Below, piece by piece: positions 1 through 12,839 of a DNA stretch of 64,000 bases. The stretch comes from Solanum dulcamara (taxonomy: Eukaryota; Streptophyta; Magnoliopsida; Solanales; Solanaceae). A program made the translations under genes and the position numbers. The notes below the pieces were generated by a model, which worked only from the letters and a program-made list of their open reading frames with translations, did not search any database and was not told the origin of the DNA. Numbering within the stretch: the first letter of the stretch is position 1; each line of letters starts with the position of its first letter. The DNA lies in the NCBI RefSeq assembly GCF_947179165.1, contig NC_077241.1, positions 77,835,648-77,899,647 of the forward strand, read 5' to 3'.

Positions 1-746
1 CTGCTCAAGCTCACCTCTACTCCAAGTCCGAACATTCTCTTCAACTTCCAAATGAACTCAGGTATAATGAACCGATGCAACGTAGCTTCAGTGGCTCGAT
101 CAAATGACGTGGCAAAAATATTTTCAGGTAATCCTAGAGAAAGCGTCTCTGGATCTTTACCAAAAGTCAGACCACAAATGTTATCAAAAGTGAGTCTGAG
201 GAGAAGATCCTGAAGTTCAATGGGCTTACCCTGAACCTGAGCCATTTCAAGAATTGGACAGAACCGATTCTTAATAGCTCGATTCACCCATCGACCCATA
301 GCCTGCCTCAAGGTCCGGGTGGTAAATTCCAATGCAGCTGTCTTGCGCTGGAATAGCCACGTGTCACCATCTGAATTGAAGATACCCTCACCTAGCAAAT
401 CATGAAACACAGCTTGCCAAGTAGGACCCTTGGGGTAATTGTCAAATTTAACCTTCAAAATATGCTCTAAATTCTTTGGATCGCACGTGACTGTCACGAG
501 ACCTTGCTTCCGGGCTAAAAATGGAATTGCAAATATGCAAGTTTGGTACGTACCGGTGCAGGCCCGAAGATTTTCGGCGATCCATTCATGCATTCGGTTA
601 CCGTTTTCAAGCAGGCCGGGTAAACTTCCAACTATGGGCCACATTTTTGGGCCTTTGGGCCCTTTCATGGACTTCGTGATGGACTTGAACCAAAGTAAAT
701 AGGCCGCTACAATTGCAACAATCATCATACCCGTTGACACATCCAT
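1..746 (-). CDS. CYP86A: Cytochrome P450 of the CYP86A subfamily, N-terminal half (3' end outside window)
   Basis: CYP86A enzymes are ER-bound omega-hydroxylases of long-chain fatty acids that feed cutin and suberin synthesis. The reading frame stays open from the ATG (744-746) to the window edge, about 248 codons. Visible in order: an N-terminal membrane anchor ([20 protein letters not shown]), the proline-rich hinge ([19 protein letters not shown]), the C-helix WLFQRK (W-x-x-x-R), [10 protein letters not shown], the stretch [19 protein letters not shown] typical of CYP86A, and [18 protein letters not shown] at the edge. The I-helix, ExxR and heme-Cys loop lie beyond position 1. No intron interrupts this part, as is usual for the subfamily. 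The rough synteny of the window suggests the CYP86A7 lineage, but half a protein cannot separate the paralogues. Confidence 0.95.
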   Translation of the reverse strand, partial: MDVSTGMMIVAIVAAYLLWFKSITKSMKGPKGPKMWPIVGSLPGLLENGNRMHEWIAENLRACTGTYQTCIFAIPFLARKQGLVTVTCDPKNLEHILKVKFDNYPKGPTWQAVFHDLLGEGIFNSDGDTWLFQRKTAALEFTTRTLRQAMGRWVNRAIKNRFCPILEMAQVQGKPIELQDLLLRLTFDNICGLTFGKDPETLSLGLPENIFATSFDRATEATLHRFIIPEFIWKLKRMFGLGVEVSLS

Positions 747-1432
747 TTTACCCTACACAAAAATAAACAAACAAATCAATTAATTAACTAAAAAAAACAT
801 TAGCTTTGAGAAATTTGTGAAAAAGTGAGAAAATTTATGTGTTTGGTACAAAGGAATAATTTCTTAGGAAACAAGTGAGTTTCTATCTTATTTTTCAATA
901 TTTGTTAAGTATACAAAAAAAATATTATCCCAAAAATATTTATATATAATCTAGCAAAATATTATGTTATGGGATGGAATAAGGAGTAGGGTTCAGGGTG
1001 GCGGGGGTGATATGGTCAAGGGATTTGCGGAGGAGGGGCATTGAGTGAATGAAGAAGAGTCAATGAACTTGAACTGTCACTTATAAAACTTATTTTCCCT
1101 ACTTTTATCGGAAAAATCCTTCTTTTTCCAAATAATTTGGATCAACCAAACATTAAAAAAAATGAAGACCATACCAAACACACCACCAATGTTTGTGTTG
1201 CTTTTTGGACAAAACATAGTTTGATTTTACTTTGAGTTGATCTAATTTCAAGAACAGTTTAAAACTAAAAAAAGAATTAACATAAAACAAGAAAATTTCA
1301 TACCTACGAGATCAATGGCTGAGGAACTTGAGATATCCTTACACTTGGAGATTCAAAGGAAAATAATTATGAAGTGAGAGAAAAGAGAGGACTTGTGAGT
1401 GACAGAGAAGAAAGGAAATAAAGTGATTTATA
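747..1432 (-). promoter_or_regulatory. Leader, probable 5'UTR intron and TATA box of the CYP86A gene
   Basis: On the minus strand a TATAAAT box (1426-1432) precedes a pyrimidine-rich leader. A good donor (CGTAG|GTATGA, exon ends at 1304) and an acceptor (TTTGTGTAG at 753-761) just before the ATG imply a 5'UTR intron of about 551 nt at 753-1303. The TSS is expected near 1395. The intron is inferred from splice consensus only. Confidence 0.55.
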
Positions 1433-2990
1433 GAAGTCAAGGGTTAGAGGATATAATAAATGAAGGAGCTGAATTCTTGTTGGGGAAAATAAAAACTCAA
1501 GAATAAATACAGTATAAACATATCACAGTATATAAGCCAGTATATATAAGATTCATATGCATGATACATGTAAACTAAGGATCGTGCTGGAGTGATAAAC
1601 AGAGACGAACATGTGATTTTTAATATATAGATGCACCACTAAGAAAAAAAATGTAATAAATGGGAGTTGGTATTTATTTCTTTAAATAAATAACTCAATA
1701 TTCAATTAAGTGCATCGTTAGTATCAACAGATAATATATACATAAATATCTAGTTTTGTTGAAATACCGTGAGTTCACGTGCATTTATTCTTAATAAGAG
1801 TTTCTTGTGTTTAAGTCATGGATATGAAGTCATCGTTTTTGTTAGAAAATGTTTTACCGCTCAATATGAAACTTACGACCAACTGAATCAAGATTTAATC
1901 AAACCCGTTAATGAAAAAAACCAGCATTAAAAGCAAAGAACAATTAATGCCATCAGAGGTCGTTGGAGAGTATATATAGCCAAAACAGGTATACACCATA
2001 TTAACTGAGAATCACATGCACAGATATAATATGATGCAAGATTTCTCTAGTGGCTATTTATTGAACTTCCTTCAATTAATAGTCTCCATTATAGGAAAAG
2101 GTTGAAAGATACATTACTCTAAGACTTTTTGCCTATGAGAAAATGATTAAAATTCAGAGACTTTTTCTTGAACTTCTTCTTTACCTTTTGTAACTGAACT
2201 TGTTTTTATATTCTTGATTTGATGTGGGGTTTTGTTTTTTGTATTACGCTACTCGTTTCAAAATAAATGTTGTTTTACTGTATATAGGAGTCAATTCTCT
2301 ATTTTCTCAAGTTAAAAATACAGTATATCCTTTGTAGATCTTACATATACAGTTACATTGTATTAAATAAGGATAGTTTAGTAAACTATATATTGTATTT
2401 ATTAATTTTAACAAGGTAAAAATGAAAAATAATAAATTAAAACTTTGGACCAAATTCTTTAAACTATAGTGACTTTTTTTTTTTTGAGAATTCATAATAA
2501 CAAAGGAGGACAAGAAAAGCAAGAAAATATTTTGATTCAAACTCGTTTGGGATGTTCATCTTTGGCCTTATTTAACTGTATTTATCTTTGAATTTTATTA
2601 TTTAATATGTATAATTTATTAATTTAGAATCAGTAACTCAAATTGAAACACATAAACTTTAAATTTTTTCTTTCCTTTTATTTGTTTGGGTACTTTTTTT
2701 ATTTCCTTTCCTCTCTCTTATTTTCTACAAGAAATAGAAATAAAAATGCAACACTCAACTAATTTTGCTGGAAAGAGTTCCCTTTCTTAAATTCAAGCAT
2801 TAAAGTAAGAAAGAAGAATAAGTTAATGAGATTATTTGAGAAAACTATACAAAGACAAACTATACTTAGAACAAAACACAAATTAAAAAATATATATTGG
2901 AACTACTTTTCCTTCTTATTCGGGGAAAAAAATATTAGGACTAGTTTTTTTTTCTTTATATATATATATATAATAATAACATATTCAATA
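1433..2990. other. AT-rich spacer, no gene seen
   Basis: Low-GC sequence with homopolymer runs. Short open frames here show no family signature and no splice context. The part next to 1432 may hold upstream promoter elements of the CYP86A gene, but I cannot name any. Confidence 0.5.
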
Positions 2991-2991
2991 A

Positions 2992-3440
2992 AATTATGAT
3001 TAGAGCGCTATTAAGTACATATTTGAAGATAAAAAGTTTATGAGATTAATACGATTTGTGTGCTAGTATGTGTATTTGAAGATGAAAAGTTGGAAGTGCG
3101 TGCATAAACTTCTTATGAATTAAGGAAGTTAATTATGATTTGAGCGCTAGTAAGCATATATATTTTGAAGTTGAAGTGAACCAAACTTCTTATGAATTTA
3201 CAATATTAATTATGATTTGACCGCTAGTAAATATATTTGAAGTTAAAAAGTTGCAGTGCACAAAACTTTTGACTAATTTACAATAATAATTATGATTTGA
3301 AGATAAAAGATTGAAGTGAACTAAACTTCTTACGAATATAGAACGTTAATTATAATTTGAATGCTAGTAGCTTGTAACTATATTACTATATTTGAAATGA
3401 AAAATTGGAGTGCACGAAATTAACTTCTTATTAATTCCAA
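2992..3440. repeat. Degenerate tandem repeat, about five units
   Basis: The phrase 'attatgatttgagcgctag' followed by 'tatatttgaagttgaaaagt' and 'aacttcttatgaattt' recurs with variants near 2994, 3132, 3211, 3288 and 3347. Units are about 60-140 bp and diverged, so the array is old. No coding content is seen. Confidence 0.7.
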
Positions 3441-3918
3441 CATTAATTACCTTAAGAAAAAGTGTTTGATTAGAAAAGTAAACTAATTAGAGTTGATTTT
3501 TTGTTGAATTTATTTTGAGATAATTATTTTTAATATAATTAATAACGATAAGTATTTGAGACCGAAAAAGTATAATAACGTTAGAAAAATATAATATCAT
3601 TCACTATAAGGCATTCATGATTTGACCTGATTAGGATATGTCAGCTTTGCATTTTTTAAAAAGGTCAAAAACAATCTAATTATGATATGACTTAAACTTC
3701 TAAGCTTTAGCAATTTCTGATAATCTTTTATAAGTTTAGTTTCTCCATTGGAATTTGCTTAATTTAAGTTTGCGTCGCGCAAGGATTATTCGAGAGAAAC
3801 ATTTTTTATCGAATATTTTTTTTTCATATTTAAGATTTGAAATTGAGATTCTTGATTAAGAAAGGAGCGACTCTATTAATTATATCATCCCCTTAAATGG
3901 TTATAACATCATAATTAG

Positions 3919-4690
3919 TAGGTGTTTGGATATGTGATTTTATCTCATAATTTAAAATCATGATGAGTTGAAATTAGAATTTGGACATGCAATTTCATTT
4001 CGTGAGCTCAAATCAGGAGATGAAATCTCAAATTCTCCAAAAAGGTTGATTTGAGAATTTCATATCATAATTTCACATTTCAAATGCAAAAGTTAATCCA
4101 CAAGTTTATATTTTGTAAAGAAGAATCACAATTTTATAACTACGGAAATTTTTGCAAGAATACCAAATGAGTGATTAATATTCACTGAATAATGAATATT
4201 CACATAATGATATAATTACTAATGATTTTGATCATGTTCAATTTATTAAAGAGTAGTACACTATAACTCATGTTCAATTTCATATTTTTAGTCTTGTCGA
4301 GTAATCTTTTTCAAAAGCCTTTTATAAGGCCGGCTATGGCGGGTCCCATATCACTCTATCTGAGATAGGTGACCAGATTGAAATAAAGTTCGATCGATAA
4401 ATGTGTTTTTTTAAAATAAAAATAAACTGTGATAATGTATTATAATTTTATTATAATTTTTTTATTATTTAGTAAGATTGTATAAAAATAAAGTTGGGGT
4501 AATTTTGATAGTCTTCACAACTTATGGATGTTTTATGTTTATGATCAAAAAATACAACTTAAAATTAAAATTCAAAATGCATGTCCAACAAAATTTCAAT
4601 TTCATCTTATATAATTTCATATCATAATTTCATCTCACATTACCATAATATAAAACATATTCAAATAATGTTTTATAAGATCACAAATCA
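3919..4690. mobile_element. Candidate MITE with long imperfect terminal inverted repeats
   Basis: The left part (from 3922, 'gtgtttggatatgtgatttt' through 'tttggacatgcaatttcatt') reappears reverse-complemented at the right end (about 4575-4670), including 'tgttggacatgcattttgaa' and 'aatatgttttat'. The span of about 770 bp with no ORF fits a nonautonomous DNA element. I could not find a clean target-site duplication. The centre (4310-4400) is less AT-rich and may be a nested insertion. Confidence 0.55.
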
Positions 4691-6990
4691 TAGCAAGTGA
4701 ACAATCCTTGTCGCACCAAATAAATTATTATTTCTTGCGCTGTCCCATTTTACGTGACCATTCGGAGTATAAGGGTCAAATTATTTGTTTTTTTAATGTA
4801 AATTCAGATAAATAATCGTGAAGCTCTTTATATATTCAGAAATTACATTAAAGTACTACAAATTATAATAATTAATAATTTAAAATACTGTAAAAAAATA
4901 TGTAAAAAACTGTAATTAAAAAACTCTGTTAACTCTCAAAATAGTAACCGTGCCAAATGAAGTAGGAAAGAAAGAGTATATTTTTTGTTGAATTATAGTT
5001 TTTTTTTAGTTAGGCATATGTTTAATTAGACATTATTCTAATAAATACACTTTGTTATAAATCCATTGAATTAGTGGGTTGTCCATTTACTTAAAATATA
5101 AATTTCTTACATTCATGAGCACATATCTCTGCATTTGACTCTTCATATCTTTAGTCTATATATATTTATTATTTTATATTGCTAGTATTTTATAATACAC
5201 TTTTAATAATAAAATAAGATATTATTAATAGTACATAACTTGAAACTAAAAAACACTTAATCATTTTGATGTTGTTGATTGCGTGAAGAGATCAGTTTGT
5301 ATGTTCCTATAGAATTGGCATATATTAAATATACATTTTTTGGTTATTCACGCAAAACCTATTTATGGTGATGGTGTTTTTAATAGATTTTTATTTTATT
5401 TTAATTACTTAAAATCAAGATATTTGATTAAGAATAAAGAAATTTTAATTATTTCACAACAAACCATATTGGTACATATTTTAATTAATATAAAATATGT
5501 TTTCGTGTGTGGAAAACTTGGAATGAGTCAATTGTTTGAAAGTTAAGAATGAAAAGTATTTAAAGATTTAACTTGTAAGGGTTAAATTAATTTAATATTT
5601 AGCATATATCTATCCACATTTACGACTAATTAAAAAGAAACGTATTATACAAAAATAACATGAAGACAGAAGTATATTTAATTTGCTCTTGAAATGTTAC
5701 TTGATTTTAAGTCTCCTCAATTTTTATCTAATAATTAAAAATTAAAAATGGTTATTTCATCATTTCTTGGAAAGGCAAGGAGAGATGGATATGTATAACT
5801 TTGTGAGGATTTTGTTTTTTGTTTTTTCGTTTGATTTTCGATGTAATATTGGTCTAATTAAATTTGAATTTTGCATCAAAAAGTTCTACGTAACAGAAAA
5901 AATATCTCATATTATAAATAATTTATATTCAAAGTTTGAACCCTAAAAAAGGTATATCTTATCACAAAAGTATGCTTCTTGGGTGTGATAACAAACTTAG
6001 GAAAAAGAAGAAAAAATAACCATTGTGGTAAGTTCGTTTTTGTATAAAATGACAATATGGTGTACTAAACTTTTGTTATGTGGAGCGTTCAGATAAAGAT
6101 CTGACCATATAAATCTATTGCGACACAATTTTTCTGTAAGAGAATGTTTTCAAAACTCGAACCTGTCATACCCTTCGGATCTGCCCATGATGTTAGGTGG
6201 CAAGTTATTGAAATCCAAAAAAGAATCTTGCTGAGATTTATATGCCAAAAATTAATAGCACAGAATGATAAATATAGAGAATTTGAAAATGTTATAAAAA
6301 TCAGCATGGACTATATGTACTTTTATTTTTTAGAAAGAAAAAAAATACAACACGTTTTCAATGAAATTATATATATTTTTTTCGTACCTAAAAAAGAATG
6401 ATATTATTACTTATAGCTTGTAGACTGTAGTAATACAACTTTTCTTGACTATAAGTTTTTCAAATATCTTCTACTAATTTCTTAAGTCCATGTTTTATTT
6501 TCTAGACTTTTTTGGAGAAGTATAATAATTAGTTTAATTTCTTCAAATCATTTGTTAACATCTTGTAATAAATAATGAACAACAACATCAATATATTTAA
6601 TGCAATTTTATAAATAAACTCTGAAGAGAGTAAGATATACAAGGATTTTAACTTTACTTTTGTAGGGTTATTCTTGAGAGATTATTTTCGATAGACTCGA
6701 TAAAAAAATATAATTAAATTATTTCAAATGGATAACCAATCTTGAAAAAAAATCTCTAAATGTGGTATGGACAATTATGGTCCATATATTATATGCAATT
6801 AATATTCACAGCCACCAAAAATGATAGCAATTTTTTTATAAAAAAAAATGAAATTGGAGGGGAGACCTAGTAAACGGGGTGTAAAACAATTGCATGCCTA
6901 ATTTTTACAAAGCAATTAATAGATCAATAATTGTCTATTATTGCAAGAAACAAAAGAGTGCTAAAAGATAAAGTGAAAATGTAAGAAATA
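4691..6990. other. AT-rich spacer, no gene seen
   Basis: Only short open frames without recognisable domains. An 85-codon plus-strand frame at 6144-6401 and its reverse at 6089-6307 resemble no family I know and lack splice or promoter support. Confidence 0.5.
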
Positions 6991-6995
6991 GGTCT

Positions 6996-7640
6996 GTGCT
7001 GTTATTTTTGTTTCAATTTATGTGATATAGATAGAATTTAGAGAATCAATTAAATTTTAATATATTTTTTTGATATTTTAAATTATTAATTATTATGATT
7101 TATAGTATTTTTTACGTAATTTTAAATAATATATGCTACTCCTCTTGTCTCAATTTATGTGACACTGATAAATTTTGATAATCAACTTAATTTTTTATGT
7201 CGTTTAATTTAAAAAAATTTGATTATCAAAATCTATATTATTTTTACGTCATTTTTAAACAATATATATTACTCATCTGTCCCTATTTATGCGGCACTGA
7301 TTCGAGGTTCAATCAAACTTTTTATATGTTTTTTAAATATTTTAAGTTGTTAATTATTGTAATTTATAGTATTTTTTTAAGTATTTTTTAAATAATATAT
7401 GTTACTCTCTTTGTCCCAATATATGTAGCACAGATAGAATTTCAAGAATCAATCAAGTGTTGTTGCTTTTTATGTAATTTTCAAATAATATGTCACCCCT
7501 TCTGTCTCAATTTATGTGACGCTAATGAAATTTCGAGAGTTAACCAAAATTTTTAAATCTTTTAATTTTTAATATTGCTAATTGTAATAATTTATAGTAC
7601 TTTTTACGTTATTTTAAAATATATAATAGATAATAAAAAA
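6996..7640. repeat. Tandem array of a Stowaway-end-like module
   Basis: The phrase 'tgtctcaatttatgtgacac' and variants recur near 7000, 7147, 7278, 7411 and 7505, spaced about 95-145 bp. Each is followed by a similar AT-rich tail ('taattattgtaatttatag', 'tatttttacgt'). The head resembles the Stowaway MITE terminus (CTCCCTCYGTCYCAATTTATGTG). Related single motifs occur near 4745 and 25665. Confidence 0.65.
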
Positions 7641-10600
7641 AAGGCAAATAAATTTTTTTAAAAATAAAAAATAAAAAAAAATATCCTCGACCTGAAACAG
7701 CCATGTCGACAGACAACGATATGCTTTTTACCAAAATACCTGATACCATATTGTAAAAGGTAGGACATACATGGCATTGAGTGAAAGTTTGTGATAGTTC
7801 TGTCATTTTGGCCCCAAACAAAGCAGTGAAGTTTAATTGTTCAAGCAAGTTAACTTATAAGAGTTAGCCAAAATGACCATATTGTCCTCAAAGAGATTTT
7901 TAATGACCCTAAGCTAACATGTTGACCTGGTCTGTGCTTATTTCCTCTTATAAGATAGTAGAATATATATAAAAGATATACCAATTAATTCATCTGTTAT
8001 GGTAAACGATTTATGAGACATGTATTAATTCATTGTATATTTGAATTAAAAGCTACCTACAAAATTTACAATTTGATTGGACGAAATTTTAACTAAAAAT
8101 TCAAAAATCTCAACTATAATAACTTCTTTTAACCAACTACGAGTATAATTAATGACCATCAAATTAAATTTACGGTAGGACCGATGGACGCTTCGTCCCC
8201 GCTGCATCAAAGAGTACGTATGCACTATATTTAGGTTTAGTAATAGAAAAGATAGTGTTCGGTGGAGGTCTATGATATGATACTAAAATATAATTATCGG
8301 AGATATATGTTATCCATGAGTAGGAAGCAAAAATCATTATGTAAGAAAAAAATGAGAGTTTACAGATTGTTTATACTATCATCGATCAACGGAATGGGAA
8401 CAACCAAAAAAAAAAAGTTAAAGTTAGATAGTCATATGGTAGACGTCAACTATCATATATGGTTTGGGGATAATCCTAGTTAGCTTTACGTGACTCGAAT
8501 CTTAATTAGTCAAGATCTCAATACGAATATAAAATACTGAGTAGATAATCAGGTGGGGCCACAAACCATAAGTAATTAGACGGCAATGGATGCAAAAATA
8601 CAGATGGCAAGCTTTAAAAGTTATTGTTGTAATTGGTTGGACAACCTTTCACAACACATAACATTAAACATTCTACATGGACTTGTCTGGCTTCTCTAGC
8701 TCTCATCAATATTCTTGATTTATTTTTTTCATTCACTGCACAATAGTTATATTAAAACTTGATTAAATTTAAATTTATTTATTGTGTCGTTCATTTCAAG
8801 ACTGACGCTTTTAATATAATTTTTTTTTAATTGTGTCGTTCATTTCAAGACTGACGCTTTTAATATAATTTTTTTAAAAAAAAATAATTAAATTCAAGAC
8901 TTTTAATTAAACATGAAAGGATCACCATTCTATCACAATTCTTATCTATTTGACATGCTTTTTCTCTGCTATCATATGCAAAATTCTTTTTTGTTCAGTA
9001 TTTTATTTATTGAGTGCATCTTACATGACATATTTGATCGAAATTTTATGTATCTATATTTTAAAATTTCATTAAATATGTATAAACATCAAATTTAGAA
9101 CCTAGTAATATTCAAATGTTATAAAATTTAAATTATGTATGTGCTTCTAAAAATTACTCGATACTTATTCTATTGAAAAAATAGCAGAAACCAGTAAAAT
9201 AGTTAAGATGGGCACAAACTATACTGAATTTCACCTTTGTTGGATGAAAAACAAAGAATTATTGGAAAAAAAAAAAAACTTTGTCAAAATCCTAACTTTT
9301 TTTTGTTTTTTTTTGTGATATGTTGGGCAAAAGTCATCAAGGTCTTTTTCAATACGCAACATTGTTGTAGTTTCAATTTTCAACGTCTATATATACTATA
9401 ATACTTAGTGGTGTAGCTCTAGACAAATATTGAGCTATGAAAACCTATATAATATGTAGTTAATGGCCGTCAAATGTGGTTGTCCTCAATTGTGCTTCCA
9501 TTTTGCCATAAATTTTGAAGTTAAAATTTTAAATTTTGAATTTTTAAAGTTATAATTTTTTAAATTTAAATTTATGCCTGAATGTGCATTTTATTTGGAA
9601 AAAAACTAATGTTTAATTTGTAAGTGAAAGTGAAATTTCTCCCCAAAATACTGATCTGAACTAGTTTTTGGAAACTTAAATTGAAAATCAGTTTTTCAAA
9701 ATCTGATGAAATTTCATGATCATATAGATATTTGAAGATAATTTTTTAAAATTTTAATTTGCTTTATATATATACACCTTAGTCTTCTACATATGTTCAC
9801 TAAGAATTTTAAAGAGAAAAAAAGAATCTTTTTAGTTTGCTTATTTGTCAAAATGAAGATTTCTTGTAAAATAAAATATTAAACTAAAAATATATTTATA
9901 AAGGGTTCCAAATACAATTGACCTAAACTTATTGTAATTATTTTTTTAAATAGCATAATTTGTTAAATTCTAAATAATAGAAGTATAGATCGCAAAGAAT
10001 TCATAGACAGATTCAGAATTCAACATTTATGAATTCATACAACGACTTCAAGCTATTATTTGATTTATCTTTCATTAAAACTACATTCCTGCATGATAGA
10101 TAATATATGTACAAATAATGGTAAGTGATGATACGATGGTCTAATTTATTAGCAGTAAATATCTATTAGTACTATATCTTACATTTTAATTTTAAACTAT
10201 AAATGTGAATGCTCATAATAGTAAAATGAAATATAATTAATTATAGATAATGACCCAATGTACCTCACATCTTAGTGTGGTAACTGGTAAGACAAGTCAT
10301 TTTCAATTTTTCCCCATTTAATAAAGGTAATTGAAAAAACATATTAAAATCGATTAAAAAAATAGTGATGTTAACTCACACCTGATTGTACACTAAAAAT
10401 AATATTGTGTCATATATTTTTTTTTTTTGGGTAATAAGACGATTTATATATTTATGTAATATGTATCATTATATAAGACTATTTTTTGTATATTAATTAA
10501 TAATAAAAATGCATCTAAAAAGATGAATGTCACTTTATAGTATAACAATGAGTGTGGATGTGCATTAGGAACAAGTCAACCATAGTATTCCTACCTATAT

Positions 10601-10841
10601 TTCACTTAATGAACCAATTATATGATATTTTGTCTCATTCAAAAATTTCTGAGGAAGCTTGAGATTGATCACTATTGATGATTGTGGTGGAGTGGTTAGT
10701 ATTTTTGTACAATTTTATTTTTAATTAGACGTTTTGAATTTATGCTTTGAGTTTGGAGTTACATTTGGTAAGAAATGTGTCACTCTTCAAAAATGGACTT
10801 TTTGACACAAATTCGAATTAATCAAACCCCAAAATTTTAAA
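7641..10841. other. AT-rich spacer with one small tandem duplication
   Basis: At 8781-8879 a 49-bp unit ('attgtgtcgttcatttcaag...') is present twice head to tail, almost identical, which points to a recent slip. A stretch at about 9490-9730 resembles the common solanaceous MITE that starts 'gccataaattttgaagtt'. No gene is supported. Confidence 0.5.
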
Positions 10842-11013
10842 GGTGTTCGCGAGTCGTTCTGTTTTGCAGTTTTCGACAATGATCCTTCCGCAGGTTCACC
10901 TACGAAAACCTTATTACGACTTCTCCTTTCTTTAAATGATAAGGTTCAATGGACTTTTCGCAGCGTCGCAGATAGCGAACCACCCACGTTGCCACGATCC
11001 CAGAAATCGAATG
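10842..11013 (-). pseudogene. Decayed nuclear rDNA fragment: 3' end of 18S rRNA plus start of ITS1
   Basis: On the minus strand the segment reads like the 3' end of plant 18S rRNA: 'ttcgctatctgcgacgctgc', 'ccattgaaccttatcattta', 'aggtgaacctgcggaaggat', then 'cattgtcgaaaactgcaaaa', which is the start of ITS1. Many differences from the conserved rRNA are G-to-A or C-to-T (for example 'taataaggttttcgtagg' for the expected 'taacaaggtttccgtagg'), as expected for a methylated, deaminating insertion. About 170 bp remain, so this is not a functional rRNA gene. Confidence 0.85.
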
Positions 11014-12089
11014 AAAAAACTGAAAAATAAATTTAGGTTGAATAAGATCTTCATACCTAGGCCACATATTTTTGATATAGTACCAGGAGTTTGTCATTTG
11101 CAAGTAGGGGTGGAAGTGGTACATAATATCTGAATTCGCGAAACATAATAATTTTGGTCTAAATTTTATATGAATATTACAAAAAATCATGAAATATGCA
11201 ATAAAAATTAATTAAAAATTCACCTATTAGTATTTGAGGCTGTATTCTATAATTTAAAATTCATAAAAATTAAATCCTGAATACGTCTCTGTCTCTGCTT
11301 GATTAACATTATTTGATTGAAGTGGTCATTGGTAATAAGTCATTAGCATTCTACTCAGCCAAATAGCCCATCATTTTAAATGGCCCAAACCAAATAATGG
11401 GTTCGTGGATAATGGGCCCATCTTTCTATCGTTCTTCATTGTGAAAGTTACGTATACTGTTTGATTAACTAGTTTACTAAAATGGCTGAAATATACATAA
11501 CATATACATTGTTGTGTAAATTAAATGTATAGTATACACAATAATCAGTATATAAATAATATATGTATATTCATTACAAAGTATATATAATTTGGACATA
11601 TTTCTAAACTAGTTGACCAAAGTGTTTATTGTTTTAATTATCCCTTTGTCTTATTTAAGTACCATTCTTTTATTTGTGGCAGAGTTCCAACTTGTTACGT
11701 TGTTTAATCTGTACATCACATTGTTGGGTTGCCTCTGGTCGTCTCTGTCTAAAATTTGTAAGTTATTGTTAGCTTAGACGACAACGATCTAATAATTTAT
11801 CTGCAATATCTGAGCACATATTAGACCCAAATCTAACAACGTCAAGAAAAATAACTTTCCAATAACTATATTTGCACAACTTTTCATAATAGGAACAAAA
11901 TTTTAATATTAGTGAACTAGAAAGGAACATTTACTCATTCATACTATTAAATTCATGTGTGTGATGTTTTTTAATGTTTAATTGTGGATCAAAAGCACAA
12001 ATTGAGTATTTGAGTGGGAGAATGGTAGAGGAGCGGGCCAAAACTCTCTTGAGTTTCGAACCTGGCCTAATACTACACACACTGTTATG
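11014..12089. other. AT-rich spacer, no gene seen
   Basis: No domain-bearing frame and no structural RNA was recognised. A few short moderately GC-rich patches (about 11330-11450) match nothing I can name. Confidence 0.45.
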
Positions 12090-12267
12090 CAGGGGCGGAG
12101 CCAGCTTGGGGTCAGGGGTCCATCCAAACCTCTTTTGACGGAAAATTATATTATATATACATGATTAAAATTATTATTTTTAAGTATATCGAACCTCTTC
12201 AGCTAGTTTGTGTGTTTACTTCTTCAAATTTTAAATTCTCTTACTAAAACTCCTAGCTCCATCATTG
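12090..12267. mobile_element. hAT-type MITE (Tip100-like ends), about 178 bp
   Basis: It starts with 'caggggcggagccag' and ends with the decayed inverse 'ctagctccatcattg' (expected CTGGCTCCGCCCCTG). The flanking octamers 'ctgttatg' (12082-12089) and 'ttgttgtg' (12268-12275) agree at six of eight positions, as expected for an old 8-bp hAT target duplication. CAGGGGCGGAG is, from memory, the terminus of the Tip100 group. There is no coding capacity. Confidence 0.65.
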
Positions 12268-12336
12268 TTGTTGTGCATAAGCCACATAACAATGTTGTCA
12301 TTGTTGTTGTGCATAAGCCACATAACAATGTTGTCA
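12265..12336. repeat. 36-bp tandem duplication
   Basis: Two nearly perfect copies of a 36-bp unit ('ttgttgttgtgcataagcca...') at 12265-12300 and 12301-12336. The unit itself contains an inverted pair ('ttgtgcataa' region and 'cacataacaa'). The open frame across it is a repeat artefact. Confidence 0.85.
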
Positions 12337-12499
12337 GGCACGTTTAAGCCCTCAAAAGCGAGGCGATGTCCTCGCTTAACGGGTAGTCATCTAGACTCCA
12401 AGGCATACTTTTCCTTATCAATAAGCGTAAACAGGCCAACATCCCCTGAGTTTCGAACATTGCCTAATACCCTGGGCATTTCTCATTTATCAAAATTAC

Positions 12500-12598
12500 A
12501 TACACATAATCTAATGGTCTACGAGGTAGTTTACAAGGTAGGGGTAAGATTCTACCCATAACACATTTGTAAGATTACACAGGGTAACATTGTTGTTG
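12500..12598 (+). mobile_element. TS-type SINE remnant, 3' part
   Basis: 'aggtaggggtaagattctac', then 'cacatttgtaagattacaca', then a (TTG)n tail at 12588-12597 follow the 3' body of the tobacco TS SINE family ('aaggtaggggtaaggtctgc', 'cacttgtgggattacactgg', (TTG)n). An internal segment is missing. Confidence 0.7.
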
Positions 12599-12653
12599 TA
12601 TACATAGTATTCAAGATTCAACTTCATATTATACATATATACTACACTAGTCT

Positions 12654-12839
12654 GATTAGAAATTTAGAGGTAATTGGTGTTCAACTTTTGTATAATACAA
12701 CTTTATGTGTACATACATTGCAGGAAATGGATTAGAAATTTAGAGGTAATTGGTGTTTAACTTTTGTATAATACAACTTTATGTATACATACATTGCAGG
12801 AAATGGATTAGAAATTTAGAGGTAATTGGTGTTCAATTT
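12654..12839. repeat. 76-bp tandem repeat, about 2.4 copies
   Basis: Copies start at 12654, 12730 and 12806 with 'gattagaaatttagaggtaa' and run through 'acatacattgcaggaaatg'. They differ at only a few positions, which suggests recent expansion. No ORF of note. Confidence 0.9.

Noticed and set aside
10900..11190. Minus-strand 96-codon and plus-strand 65-codon frames over the rDNA fragment
   Set aside because: Both lie over decayed rRNA sequence and have no protein family similarity.
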